This document shows, in pieces, positions 24,256 through 32,989 of a stretch of 64,000 nt of DNA. Where the stretch lies: the NCBI GenBank assembly GCA_965116765.1, contig OZ220718.1, positions 620,001 through 684,000 on the forward strand, written 5' to 3'. This DNA comes from JAJEEA01 sp965116765 (GTDB lineage: Bacteria > Acidobacteriota > Vicinamibacteria > Vicinamibacterales > UBA8438). The position numbers and the translations under genes were made by a program. Position 1 is the first letter of the stretch; every line of letters begins with the position of its first letter. The notes below the pieces were generated by a model. The model was not told where the DNA came from. It saw nothing but the letters and a program-made list of their open reading frames with translations, and made no database searches.

Positions 24256-24891
24256 ATGCCCCTCGTGCTGGCGTCCCGGTCGCCGCGCCGGGCGGAGCTC
24301 CTGACGCGGGCCGGGTACCGGTTCGAGGCGGCGCCGGCCGACATCGACGAGCGCCGGCTCGAAGGCGAGCTGCCCGACGCCATGGTGCTGCGTCTGGCGC
24401 GCGAGAAGGCGGCGGCGGTAGCGCCCCGCCATCCGGGGTCGATCGTGCTGGGGGCGGATACGGTGGTGGTCGTCGACGACGCCGTGCTGGGCAAGCCGAA
24501 CGGCGACGCGGACGCCGCCCGCATGCTCCGACGGTTGTCCGGTCGCGACCACCACGTGCTGACCGGCGTGGCGCTGAAGGCGGGGCGCCGGCGCTGCGAC
24601 GGCGTGGGGGTGACCCGGGTGTACTTTCGAGCGCTGAGCCCGGACGACGTGGCGTGGTACGTGGCCGGCGGCGAGTCCGGCGACAAGGCCGGCGGCTACT
24701 CGATCCAGGGGCGGGCGTCGCGGTTCGTCACCCGTATCGAGGGGTCCTACACCAACGTCGTGGGGTTGCCGATCGAGCTGGTCGACCGTCTGCTGGTCAG
24801 CCTGGCCGCCCGCGGTGGAGCCCAGCATCGCTCGTGGGCCGGCGAGGGGCCGGGCGGGCCAGGCTCGCCCCGGGGGCGACCCCTGGGGTGA
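24256..24891 (+). CDS. maf: Maf-like nucleotide pyrophosphatase
   Basis: 211 aa from the ATG at 24256 (MPLVLASRSPRR, the canonical Maf start); an in-frame ATG at 24178 would add 26 residues. Maf proteins hydrolyse non-canonical or d(T/U)TP nucleotides to the monophosphate. Seen: LASRSPRRAELL, IVLGADTVVVVDDAVLGKP, and ESGDKAGGYSIQGRASRFV with the Lys and Gln typical of dTTP/UTP-type Maf, then EGSYTNVVGLPI. The last 25 residues are a Gly/Pro/Arg-rich extension. Confidence 0.9.
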   Translation: MPLVLASRSPRRAELLTRAGYRFEAAPADIDERRLEGELPDAMVLRLAREKAAAVAPRHPGSIVLGADTVVVVDDAVLGKPNGDADAARMLRRLSGRDHHVLTGVALKAGRRRCDGVGVTRVYFRALSPDDVAWYVAGGESGDKAGGYSIQGRASRFVTRIEGSYTNVVGLPIELVDRLLVSLAARGGAQHRSWAGEGPGGPGSPRGRPLG

Positions 24892-25042
24892 GCGTGCGGA
24901 TTCCGCGGCCGGATCGCCGTCTCCGGCCGGGTCCATGGCGTTGACCGGCCGGGCTTCGTCACGGTATCCTTCCGCATATCCGGCGATTTCGGTTTGGCGC
25001 CCGAAGACGCATTGCGGTCTTCGCGCCAGAGGACGCAGCAGC

Positions 25043-25465
25043 ATGCCAGCCAAGACCGTGAAGATGATCGTGACCACCCTGGTCCTGTCCGCCGCGTTCG
25101 GCGGGCTGCTCTGGGGGACGCTCGCCGAGGGCACCGAGTACTACATGCACGTCGACGAGGTCCTCGCCGAGCCCGAGGCGTGGTACGGCAAGAACCTCCA
25201 GGTCCACGGCTACGTGGTGCCGGGGTCTCGGCTCGTCAAGCCGAACACCCTGGAGTACCGGTTCAAGGTCGAGAACAACGGCGCCGTGATCGACGCCGAG
25301 TACACCGGCATCGTTCCCGACACCTTCCAGGACGGCTCGGAGGTGGTCATCTCGGGGCAGCTCTCGCCCCACGGCTTCGCGGTGAAGCCCAACGGGGTGA
25401 TGGCCAAGTGCCCGTCCAAGTACGAGCCCAAGCCCACCCTGGGCGAGGCGGCGGCGAGCTACTAG
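25043..25465 (+). CDS. ccmE: Cytochrome c maturation protein CcmE, Cys-type
   Basis: 140 aa. Periplasmic haem chaperone anchored by one N-terminal helix (IVTTLVLSAAFGGLLWGTLA), then the OB-fold: NLQVHGYVVPGSRL, TLEYRFKVENNG, EYTGIVPDTFQDGSEVVISG. In classical CcmE the haem is bound by His in an HDENY-like motif. Here the position reads C123-P-S-K-Y127, the CxxxY form described for some bacteria and archaea. Start chosen at the ATG directly before the anchor. First gene of the ccm cluster; ccmF follows 140 bases later. Confidence 0.93.
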   Translation: MPAKTVKMIVTTLVLSAAFGGLLWGTLAEGTEYYMHVDEVLAEPEAWYGKNLQVHGYVVPGSRLVKPNTLEYRFKVENNGAVIDAEYTGIVPDTFQDGSEVVISGQLSPHGFAVKPNGVMAKCPSKYEPKPTLGEAAASY

Positions 25466-25604
25466 CGCTCCTCCGGCCGGCGTCCGGACGGGAGCCGGGG
25501 CCGTCGCTCCGGATGAGGTTCGCGGATCGGGCGTGCCCCGCACAGGGTGGCCGCGCCCGGTCCGTGACGGGCTTTCGAACACTCCTCAGCGAGGACTCAT
25601 CACG

Positions 25605-28112
25605 ATGGCATCCCTGGGCTCGTTCACCCTCCTGGCCGCCTTCGTCGTCTGCACCTACGCCGCCGTCGTCTCCGTGGCGGGGGCGCGGCGCCGCTCGAAC
25701 CGGCTGATCGAGAGCGGCATCGGCGCCTCGTACCTCGTCACCGCCCTGATGCTCCTGGCGTCGGCGGTCATCGTCCACGCCTTCATCACCGAGGACTACT
25801 CGATCCGCTACGTCGACCAGTACTCCGACTCGGCGCAGCCGCTGTTCTACCAGTTCACGTCGTATTGGGGCGGGCTCGACGGGTCGATCATGTTCTGGGT
25901 GACGCTGCTCGCCGCCTTCGGGTCGGCCGCCGTCTACTCGAACCGGGAGCGCCAGCGCGAGCTGATTCCCTACGTCGTCGCGGTCATCGCGGTCGTGCAG
26001 ATGTTCTTCCTGTTCGTGATGATCGTGCACAAGAACCCGTTCGCGACCTACCTGACGCAGGCGCCGCTCGACGGGCGGGGGCTGAACCCGCTGCTCCAGA
26101 ACCCCTACATGGCGATTCACCCGCCGTCGCTCTACACGGGCTTCGTCGGGATGACGATTCCGTTCGCCTTCGGCATCGCGGCCCTGATCACCGGGCACCT
26201 CGACGACTCGTGGCTGCGGGCGGTGCGCCGGTGGACGATGATGTCGTGGCTCTTCCTGTCGCTGGGGCTGACCCTGGGGATGATCTGGGCCTACGAGGAG
26301 CTCGGCTGGGGCGGCTACTGGGGCTGGGACCCGGTCGAGAACGCGGGCCTGCTGCCGTGGTTCACGGCCACCGCGTTCCTCCACTCGGTGATGGTGCAGG
26401 AGCGTCGCAGCATGCTCCGCGTCTGGAACATGACGCTCGTCATCATGACGTTCTTCCTCACCATCTTCGGGACGTTCATGACGCGGTCGGGCATCGTGCA
26501 GTCGGTGCACGCGTTCGGCCAGGACATCGCCCTGGCGTGGATGTTCACCGTCTTCATGATCGTCCTCCTCGTCTTCAGCTTCGGCCTCGTCATCTATCGG
26601 ATGCCCCTCCTGCGGGCGCGGAACGAGCTCGAGTCGTGGGTGTCGCGCGAGGCCGCGTTCCTCGTGAACAACTGGATCCTGCTTTTCTCGGCCGTCTTCG
26701 TGCTGTTCGCGACGATGTTCCCGACCCTGAGCGAGGCGGTCACGGGGATGCGGCTGACGGTGGGGCCGCCGTTCTTCACGAAGTGGATGCTGCCGATCGG
26801 GCTCATCCTGCTGACCCTGACCGGCATCGGGCCGCTGCTGGCGTGGCGGCGGTCGTCGCCCTCGAACCTGCTCTACCAGTTCACGTGGCCGGTCGTGCTC
26901 GCGGTGGCGACCGGGGCCGGGCTCTACGCCCTTGGCTTCCGGGTCTGGGTGTCCGGGGTCTGCTTCGCCTTGTGCGCCTTCGTGGTCGGGACCATCGGGC
27001 AGGAGTTCATCCGCGGCGCGGCGGTGCGGCGGGAGGCGACCGGCACCGACCTGATGACGGCGATGGTCGGGCTCGTGGCGCGTTCGCGGCGCCGGTACGG
27101 CGGCTACGTCGTGCACGTGGGCATCGTGCTGATGTTCCTGGGCTTCGCGGGGGCCGGCTACAAGCTCGACTCGCAGGTGCTCCTGCGGCCGGGGGACGCC
27201 CACGAGCTGGGCCCCTACACCGTGCGCTACGACCGGCTGAGCCAGAACACCGACTCGCAGAAGCAGATGATCACCGCGCACATGACGGTGCTCGAGGACG
27301 GCGAGGTCCTCGGCGAGCTGTTTCCGGCGCGCTGGTTCTTCTTCAAGCACGAGACCGAGCCGACGACCGAGGTCGCCATGCGGCGGACCATCGCCGACGA
27401 CCTCTACATCGTGCTGGCCGGCTACGAGCTGAGCGACCAGGCCGCGAGCTTCCAGATCACCGTGAACCCCCTGGTGAACTGGATCTGGTTCGGCTTCACG
27501 GTGCTGGCCCTGGGCACGGGCATCGCCTTGCTGCCCGAGAGCGCCTTCGCCTACGCGGGGGCGACCGTGCCGCAGGGGGCGGCCACGGCGTCGACGGCGA
27601 CGATGGCGCTGCTCGCGTTCGGGCTGACGGCCCTGCTGCCTGCGTTCGCCGCGGCCCAGCCGGTCCAGATCGAGGGCGCCCTGCAGGACGCCAACGTCCC
27701 CGCGAGCGCGCTCGAGCTCGATCTGCAGCGGTCGCTCGTCTGCATGTGCGGGAGCCCGGGGTGCGGCAAGAAGATTCTCGCCGAGTGCACGTGCGCCGAG
27801 GCCTCCGCGACCCGCGAGGAGCTCAGGAACCTCGTCGCCGAGGGGCTGACCCGCGACGAGGTGCTGCGCTTCTACATCGACAAGCACCAGAGCCAGGAGG
27901 CCCTGGCCGCGCCCCTCGACGAAGGGTTCAACCGCCTCGCCTGGCTCTTTCCGTACTTCCTGGCCGCGACCGGCGCGGTGGCGCTGGGCGCCGCCCTGGT
28001 GCGCTGGACCCGTCCCGGCCAGCAGGCGGCGGGTGACGACGGTCGGGAGGTCGACCTGGAGCGCGACCGGCTCGAGGCGCGGCTGGACGACGAGCTCCGG
28101 GATCTCGATTAG
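25605..28112 (+). CDS. ccmF: CcmF-CcmH fusion, cytochrome c haem lyase
   Basis: 835 aa, longer than normal CcmF (about 650). Residues 1-650 are CcmF with many membrane helices, the tryptophan-rich haem-handling motif WGGYWGWDPVENAGLLPW, and the PYMAIHPPSLYTGF and GFAGAGYKL segments. Residues about 685-835 are a CcmH/CycL-like domain after a new hydrophobic stretch: LVCMCGSPGCGKKILAECTC near 710, EELRNLVAEGLTRDEVLRFY, then a membrane helix near 795. CcmH reduces apocytochrome thiols, and here it has five cysteines rather than a simple CxxC. Fusion would fix the CcmF:CcmH ratio at one. The acidic tail is cytoplasmic. Confidence 0.92.
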   Translation: MASLGSFTLLAAFVVCTYAAVVSVAGARRRSNRLIESGIGASYLVTALMLLASAVIVHAFITEDYSIRYVDQYSDSAQPLFYQFTSYWGGLDGSIMFWVTLLAAFGSAAVYSNRERQRELIPYVVAVIAVVQMFFLFVMIVHKNPFATYLTQAPLDGRGLNPLLQNPYMAIHPPSLYTGFVGMTIPFAFGIAALITGHLDDSWLRAVRRWTMMSWLFLSLGLTLGMIWAYEELGWGGYWGWDPVENAGLLPWFTATAFLHSVMVQERRSMLRVWNMTLVIMTFFLTIFGTFMTRSGIVQSVHAFGQDIALAWMFTVFMIVLLVFSFGLVIYRMPLLRARNELESWVSREAAFLVNNWILLFSAVFVLFATMFPTLSEAVTGMRLTVGPPFFTKWMLPIGLILLTLTGIGPLLAWRRSSPSNLLYQFTWPVVLAVATGAGLYALGFRVWVSGVCFALCAFVVGTIGQEFIRGAAVRREATGTDLMTAMVGLVARSRRRYGGYVVHVGIVLMFLGFAGAGYKLDSQVLLRPGDAHELGPYTVRYDRLSQNTDSQKQMITAHMTVLEDGEVLGELFPARWFFFKHETEPTTEVAMRRTIADDLYIVLAGYELSDQAASFQITVNPLVNWIWFGFTVLALGTGIALLPESAFAYAGATVPQGAATASTATMALLAFGLTALLPAFAAAQPVQIEGALQDANVPASALELDLQRSLVCMCGSPGCGKKILAECTCAEASATREELRNLVAEGLTRDEVLRFYIDKHQSQEALAAPLDEGFNRLAWLFPYFLAATGAVALGAALVRWTRPGQQAAGDDGREVDLERDRLEARLDDELRDLD

Positions 28113-28200
28113 TGCAATGCCACGGCCGGAAGCTCGGATGTGCGGTGCTGGCAAGACGATCAGGTCCGCACCGGAAGATCATGGCGTGACGCAGCACTAG

Positions 28201-28240
28201 CCGTTTTCGCTCCGAAACGGTAGAGACTTCCGCAGGGTCT
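28201..28240 (+). terminator. Two short hairpins after the ccmF-ccmH gene
   Basis: CCGTTT and AAACGG (28201-28220) pair around an eight-base loop, followed at once by AGAC and GTCT (28224-28240) around a nine-base loop. They lie about 90 bases after the stop and could attenuate transcription before the next gene. Weak evidence. Confidence 0.35.
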
Positions 28241-28343
28241 TTCGAGTGCGGGGAAGAGCTGCGAGGCGCCTCCCCCCTTGGTGCCGCCTGCTCCGAGTCC
28301 ATCTCCTGAAAGCGCCGAGAAGGCGCAGCGCGTGACCGTGTCC

Positions 28344-28922
28344 ATGAAGCGGGCCACCGACACCTCTTTTTTCCGTCCCTGGCACCTGTTCGCCCTCGCC
28401 TCGCTCGGGGCGGCGACGGCGGCCATCGTCGTCGCGAGGCCGTCGGACCCGGTGGGGGCGATCCTGCTGACCCTGGCCGTCGGCGCGGCAGGCTTCGTGG
28501 GGCTGATGATCTACCGGGCGATCATGCCGCTGACGCAGAGCACGTTCGAGGAGACCACCGTGATGGTCGGCACGCGGAGCCGGGCCGCGGTCGAGCGGGA
28601 GAAGACCCTGGTGCTGCGGTCGATCAAGGAGCTCGAGTTCGACCGGGCGATGGGCAAGGTGTCGGAGGCCGACTTCGAGGAGATGGGGCGGCGGCTGCGG
28701 GCGCGGGCCATTCGCCTGATGAAGCAGCTCGACGTCGAGGCGGTCGACTTCCTGGCCGTGATCGAGCGCGAGCTGGAAGAGCGTCTGGGCCGGGCCGCCG
28801 AGCCGCCGCCGCCCGCCGCCGAGGTCGCGACGCTGACCTGCGGCGGCTGCGGGACCTCCAACGACGAGGACGCCCGCTTCTGCAAGGAATGCGGCGCGAC
28901 GCTGTCGGGGGCGGTGGCGTGA
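28344..28922 (+). CDS. CcmI-like membrane protein with C-terminal zinc ribbon
   Basis: 192 aa from the ATG at 28344; earlier in-frame starts exist. Two N-terminal membrane helices (LFALASLGAATAAIVV and ILLTLAVGAAGFVGLMIY) precede LVLRSIKELEFDRAMGKVSE, which resembles the cytoplasmic helix of CcmI/CycH, and a C-terminal zinc ribbon (CGGCGTSNDEDARFCKECG). In the ccm operon it may take the place of CcmI, which presents apocytochrome. The zinc ribbon is not part of known CcmI and is unexplained. It lies between ccmF-H and an unknown gene of the same cluster. Confidence 0.65.
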   Translation: MKRATDTSFFRPWHLFALASLGAATAAIVVARPSDPVGAILLTLAVGAAGFVGLMIYRAIMPLTQSTFEETTVMVGTRSRAAVEREKTLVLRSIKELEFDRAMGKVSEADFEEMGRRLRARAIRLMKQLDVEAVDFLAVIERELEERLGRAAEPPPPAAEVATLTCGGCGTSNDEDARFCKECGATLSGAVA

Positions 28923-29024
28923 GCGCGGCCGCCGGCGATGTTCGGGTTGCCCGGGGCGGCGGGGAGAACCCGTCAGCCCGCGGACCGTGGAGTCCGCGCG
29001 CGGCGAGCCGGCTCGCGCGCGGCG

Positions 29025-30239
29025 GTGTCGAAGCCGGTCGGCGCCGGCGTGCTGCTGCTTTGCCTCGCCGCGTCCGCGCTGGCCCAGCCGGACCCGCGGC
29101 AGATGTCGGGGATTCCCCGCCCCGACCCCAATCTCTCCGACGGGTCGATCACGGTGCGCGTCATTCGCGGGAGCTTCGCGAACAACGTCGCCGGACAGAC
29201 GGTCGAGCTGCGGGCCGGCGACCGCGCGTCGACGGCGGAGACCGACGGGGAAGGCCGCGCCACGTTCCTCACCCTGAACCCGGGCGAGCAGGTCACGGTG
29301 GCCACCGAGCTCGACGGGGTCGAGCTGGAGTCGCTGCCGTTCGCGGCGCCCGGACGGGGCGGGGTTGCGGTCCTCCTGGTCGGGGCGTCGGGCGACCCCG
29401 GTGCCGCCGACGCCCGTCCCGCGGCGCGGCCCGGGCGGGTGACCCTGAGCCAGGAGTCGCGCATCCTCGTCGAGCTCGGCGAAGAGCAGATCGAGGTGTA
29501 CTACCTGCTCGACGTGTTCAACCAGTCGCCCTGGCCGGTCGAGCCCGAGCCGCCGTTCGAGTTCCGACTGCCCCCGGGGGCCCAGTCGGGGACGGTGCTG
29601 GGGGGATCGACGCCTCGGACCCTGGTCGACGGTCCGCGGGTCTGGGTGCAGGGCGCGTTCGAGCCGGGCGTCACGCCGGTGCACGTGGCCTCCATCCTGC
29701 CCTACTCGGGCGACGGCCTGGTGCTGTCGCAGGTCTTTCCCGCGGACTTCGAGCAGCTGCTGGTATTCGTCGAGCAGTGGGGCGCGCTCGACGTGGCGTC
29801 GGCCCAGATCGAGCGGCGCGGCGAGATGGGCGCTGAGGAGACGGGGCTGTCGGCCCTGATCTGGGGCACCGGCCGGCGGGTGCCGGCGGGAGAGCCGGTG
29901 GTCCTGGAGCTGAGCGGCCTGCCTCACCACAGCGGATGGCCCCGCATCGTCACCCTGGCGTTGTCGGCGCTCATCGTCGTCATCGGGATGGTGGGGTCGG
30001 CGGGGGCCGGAGACCCGGCGGGGCCGGACGGGCGCGAGGCCCTCGAGCGCCGCCGCGAGAAGCTGTTCACCGACCTCGTCAAGGTGGAGCGCCAGCACCG
30101 CCAGGGCCGGATCAGGTCCACGCGGTACGGGACGCGGCGCGCCGAGCTGATCGACCAGCTCCAGAACGTGCTGTGGGAGCTGGACGATGATCTGGCGGTC
30201 GGCGCGGCGCCGGCCGTCTCGGGTCGGGCGCCGGCATGA
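29025..30239 (+). CDS. Unknown ccm-cluster membrane protein with beta-rich periplasmic part
   Basis: 404 aa from the GTG at 29025, chosen because it starts directly before the signal peptide (VGAGVLLLCLAASALAQPD). A periplasmic part of about 300 residues contains a transthyretin-like regulatory segment (AGQTVELRAGDRASTAETDG) and a second domain with FNQSPWPVEPEPPFEFRLPP. A membrane helix (IVTLALSALIVVIGMVG) near 315 leads to a charged cytoplasmic coil (LERRREKLFTDLVKVERQHR). No catalytic motif. Between the CcmI-like gene and ccmA it is probably part of, or co-expressed with, cytochrome c maturation. Confidence 0.6.
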   Translation: MSKPVGAGVLLLCLAASALAQPDPRQMSGIPRPDPNLSDGSITVRVIRGSFANNVAGQTVELRAGDRASTAETDGEGRATFLTLNPGEQVTVATELDGVELESLPFAAPGRGGVAVLLVGASGDPGAADARPAARPGRVTLSQESRILVELGEEQIEVYYLLDVFNQSPWPVEPEPPFEFRLPPGAQSGTVLGGSTPRTLVDGPRVWVQGAFEPGVTPVHVASILPYSGDGLVLSQVFPADFEQLLVFVEQWGALDVASAQIERRGEMGAEETGLSALIWGTGRRVPAGEPVVLELSGLPHHSGWPRIVTLALSALIVVIGMVGSAGAGDPAGPDGREALERRREKLFTDLVKVERQHRQGRIRSTRYGTRRAELIDQLQNVLWELDDDLAVGAAPAVSGRAPA

Positions 30240-30401
30240 CGGCGCGGCGAGCAGCCCGTGGCGACACCCCGCGCCGCGGCGCGCCCGGCGAGCGCCGGCC
30301 CGCCCGCGACGCCCAGGTGGTGACCTGCCGTCGCCTCCGGGTCCGGGGCCGGCCGGGTTCGCGGACCGGCGCACCGGGGCCGGCCGGGTGCTGAGAGCGG
30401 C

Positions 30402-31127
30402 GTGCCGACTCCCAACCCCGTCGATTTCGATCGCGTCGCGGTGACCGGCGTGTCCCGTCACTTCGGGCGCCGCCGCGCCCTGTCCCGGGTGACGTTCGAC
30501 TGCGCGGCCGGCGAGATCGTCGGGCTGCTCGGCCCGAACGGCGCCGGCAAGTCGACCCTGCTGTCGGTGCTCGCGACCCTGGCCGCGCCCTCGGCGGGAA
30601 GCGTGCGCTACGGCGAGATGACGGCCGGCGAGGCCGGGACCGCCCTGCGCGCGCACATCGGTTTCCTTTCCCACGACCTGCAGCTGTACCCCGAGCTCTC
30701 GGCCCGCGAGAACCTGGAGTTCTTCGCGGGGCTCCACGGCCTCGACGACGCCCGGCGCGCGGCCGCGGACGCCCTCGTCCGGGCCGGCCTCGACGATCGG
30801 GCCGACGACGTCGTGGAGGGTTTCTCCCGCGGCATGCGGCAGCGGCTGGCCCTGGAGCGCGCGTTGCTGCACGACCCGCGGCTGGCCCTGTTCGACGAGC
30901 CGTTCACGGGGCTCGACGAGGCGTCGTGCGGCAGGCTGGTGGATCGGCTGCGAGGCCTGCGGGCGGGGGGGCGCATCGTCGTGCTCGCCACCCACGACCT
31001 CGACGTCGTCGACGGCCTCCTCGACCGGGCGCTCCTGCTGCGGGCGGGCCGGCTGCGGCCCCTCGGGGGCGAGGGGACGCTGCGCGAACGGTACCGGGCC
31101 GCCGTCGCGGCCGGGGGGACGCGATGA
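30402..31127 (+). CDS. ccmA: Haem exporter ATP-binding protein CcmA
   Basis: 241 aa from a GTG at 30402. ABC ATPase that with CcmB and CcmC releases haem-CcmE. Walker A GLLGPNGAGKSTLL, Q-loop region FLSHDLQLYPELSARENLEFF, degenerate signature FSRGMRQRLALERAL, Walker B ALFDEPFTGLD, and H-loop ATHDLDVV. The weak signature is typical of CcmA. Its TGA overlaps the ATG of ccmB (ATGA), so translation is coupled. Confidence 0.9.
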   Translation: MPTPNPVDFDRVAVTGVSRHFGRRRALSRVTFDCAAGEIVGLLGPNGAGKSTLLSVLATLAAPSAGSVRYGEMTAGEAGTALRAHIGFLSHDLQLYPELSARENLEFFAGLHGLDDARRAAADALVRAGLDDRADDVVEGFSRGMRQRLALERALLHDPRLALFDEPFTGLDEASCGRLVDRLRGLRAGGRIVVLATHDLDVVDGLLDRALLLRAGRLRPLGGEGTLRERYRAAVAAGGTR

Positions 31128-31807
31128 GGGAGTTCCTGCGGGTGGCGTGGCTCGTCGTCCGCAAGGACCTGCGCGTCGAGTCGCGCAGCCGCGAGCTGCT
31201 GTTCACGACCGTCTTCTTCGCCATCTCCTGCGTGCTGGTGTTCTCGTTCGGCTTCGTGCGGGCCGGCCGCGCGGTGGAGGGGGCGGCGGCGGGCATCCTG
31301 TGGATCGCCGTCGCCTTCTCCGGCACCCTCGCCCTCGGCCGCGCGTTCGAGCGCGAGCGCTACCACGACGCCCTGCGCGGCCTGCTGCTGGCGCCGGTGG
31401 CCCGCCCCGCCATCTACGTCGGCAAGCTGGCGGGTCTGCTGCTGCTCCTGGCCGTCGTGGAGGCGATCGTGACGGTCATGGTCGCGTTCCTGTTCGAGGC
31501 CCCGCTGTTCCGGCACCCGCTTCGGCTCTTCGCGCTCCTGGCGCTCGGCACCCTCGGGTTCGCGAGCGTGGGGACCCTGTTCTCGGCGATGCTCGTGCGC
31601 GCCCGCAGCCGCGCCGTCCTGCTGCCGGTGCTGCTGTACCCGGTCACCATACCGGTGCTCATCATGGGGGTCAGCGGCACCGCGGTGCTCATCGACCCCG
31701 AGCCGAACCTCGCGATGGCGCGGCTCTGGATCGGCCTGCTGTTCTTCTTCGACGCGGTGTTCCTGACCCTCGCGCTATGGACATTCGAGCCGGTCATGAC
31801 AGAATGA
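31124..31807 (+). CDS. ccmB: Haem exporter membrane protein CcmB
   Basis: 227 aa, the normal length. Six membrane helices (LLFTTVFFAISCVLVFSFGF; GILWIAVAFSGTLALGRAFE; GLLLLLAVVEAIVTVMVAFL; and three more) with the conserved FERERYHDALRGLLLAPV loop. Partner of CcmA in the CcmABC complex. Start and stop overlap the neighbouring genes by ATGA on both sides. Confidence 0.92.
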   Translation: MREFLRVAWLVVRKDLRVESRSRELLFTTVFFAISCVLVFSFGFVRAGRAVEGAAAGILWIAVAFSGTLALGRAFERERYHDALRGLLLAPVARPAIYVGKLAGLLLLLAVVEAIVTVMVAFLFEAPLFRHPLRLFALLALGTLGFASVGTLFSAMLVRARSRAVLLPVLLYPVTIPVLIMGVSGTAVLIDPEPNLAMARLWIGLLFFFDAVFLTLALWTFEPVMTE

Positions 31808-32475
31808 CAGCGATGAACCGACGCCTCTTTCCGGTGCTCGCGGGCCTGGCGGCCTTCTTCTTCGTGACCGCCCCCATCGTCATCATCCGCGCTCCCTACG
31901 AATCGACGATGGGGCTGGTCCAGAAGATCTTCTACTTCCATTTCCCGGCGTGGATGGCGATGTTCCTGGCCGTCTTCGTGCTCGGCATCGCGAGCGTGCA
32001 GTACCTGTTCCGGGGGAAGCCGGCGGCCGACCGCCTCGCCGTCTCGGCGGCCGAGCTGGCGGTGGTGTTCGGGCTGATGGGCCTCATCACCGGGCCCCTG
32101 TGGGGGATCAAGGCGTGGGGGGTGTGGTGGCAGTGGGACGCCCGGTTGACGATGGCGGTGATCCTGGAGCTGATCCTGGTCGCCTACCTGCTCCTGCGCC
32201 AGTACGGCGGGGCCGGTTCCGAGCGGCTCGCGGCGGGAGTCGGCATCTTCGCCATGGCCAACGTGCCGTTCCTCTACGTCTCGACCGAGATCTGGCGCAC
32301 GGTTCATCCCCGGACCTCGGTGGTGCCCACGCTCCCGGTCGACTTCGGGCTCCCGCTGTGGTGGTCGTTCGCCGGGTTCATCGTGCTGTGCATGGCGCTG
32401 CTCGCGGCCCGGGCTCGGCTGGAAGAGCAGCGGGCGGCGCTCGATCGTCTCTACCTGGCGTTGGAGGAGGACTAG
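31804..32475 (+). CDS. ccmC: Haem-handling protein CcmC
   Basis: 223 aa. Six helices with the tryptophan-rich motif WGIKAWGVWWQWDARLT near residue 100, where haem is presented to CcmE, and the flanking His in FYFHFPAWMAMF and TVHPRTS. Translation starts at the ATGA overlap with ccmB (31804); a second ATG lies at 31813. Its stop overlaps the start of the ccmD-like gene. Confidence 0.93.
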   Translation: MTAMNRRLFPVLAGLAAFFFVTAPIVIIRAPYESTMGLVQKIFYFHFPAWMAMFLAVFVLGIASVQYLFRGKPAADRLAVSAAELAVVFGLMGLITGPLWGIKAWGVWWQWDARLTMAVILELILVAYLLLRQYGGAGSERLAAGVGIFAMANVPFLYVSTEIWRTVHPRTSVVPTLPVDFGLPLWWSFAGFIVLCMALLAARARLEEQRAALDRLYLALEED

Positions 32476-32813
32476 TGGGGATTCTGCGTCTGCGCGGCGC
32501 GTGGCGGCGGGCGGCATCTCGATGGGGTGTGCCCCGCGTGCTGGTGATGGGACTGGTCGTCTGCGCGGCGGCCGGCATGGCCGTGCTCGATGCGGCCCAG
32601 CCCGCCACGACCGCGGCCCAGGACGGCTTCGTGCCGATGGACGACATTCCGCCCGAGGACCAGATGCCGGCGGCGCCTCTCGTGGCCGGCGCCTACGCCG
32701 TCGTCTGGGCGATTGCCGTCGGCTACCTCTGGACCATCTGGCAGCGGCTGGGCACCGTCGAGGCCGAGCTCGCCGACGTGAACCGCCGCATCGGAGACCG
32801 CGACGACGGCTGA
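32475..32813 (+). CDS. CcmD-like protein with extended N-terminus
   Basis: 112 aa from the GTG at 32475, whose G is the last base of the ccmC stop; GGAGGAGG lies just upstream. The C-terminal part (AAPLVAGAYAVVWAIAVGYL, then TIWQRLGTVEAELADVNRR) has the CcmD layout of one helix and a charged tail. The N-terminal 50 residues add another hydrophobic segment (VLVMGLVVCAAAGMAVLDAA) not found in the usual 40-70 aa CcmD. Supports CcmABC-CcmE release. Confidence 0.72.
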   Translation: MGILRLRGAWRRAASRWGVPRVLVMGLVVCAAAGMAVLDAAQPATTAAQDGFVPMDDIPPEDQMPAAPLVAGAYAVVWAIAVGYLWTIWQRLGTVEAELADVNRRIGDRDDG

Positions 32814-32971
32814 CAGCCCGTGGTGGAACCCCGCGTTGCACCGAGAGCAGCGAGGCGCCCGCCTGACAAGGCGTGAGGAGGGCGCATATTGGGCATATGT
32901 AACCGACGAACAACGCGGTCAGGCGGGATGCATCGCTGCTCGAATGCAGCGGGGACTTCCGCCACGGGCTG
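32814..32971. repeat. 158-bp imperfect inverted-repeat element
   Basis: Arms 32814-32867 and 32918-32971 are both 54 nt and largely complementary: the left arm opens CAGCCCGTGGTGGAAC and closes CCCGCCTGAC; the reverse complement of the right arm opens CAGCCCGTGGCGGAAG and closes CCCGCCTGAC. The 50-nt loop contains GCATATTGGGCATATG. This is the size and form of a MITE or long-hairpin element. It begins directly at the ccmD stop. It does not resemble the 88-bp family. Confidence 0.75.
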
Positions 32972-32989
32972 CTGAGGCCTCCCTCGACG

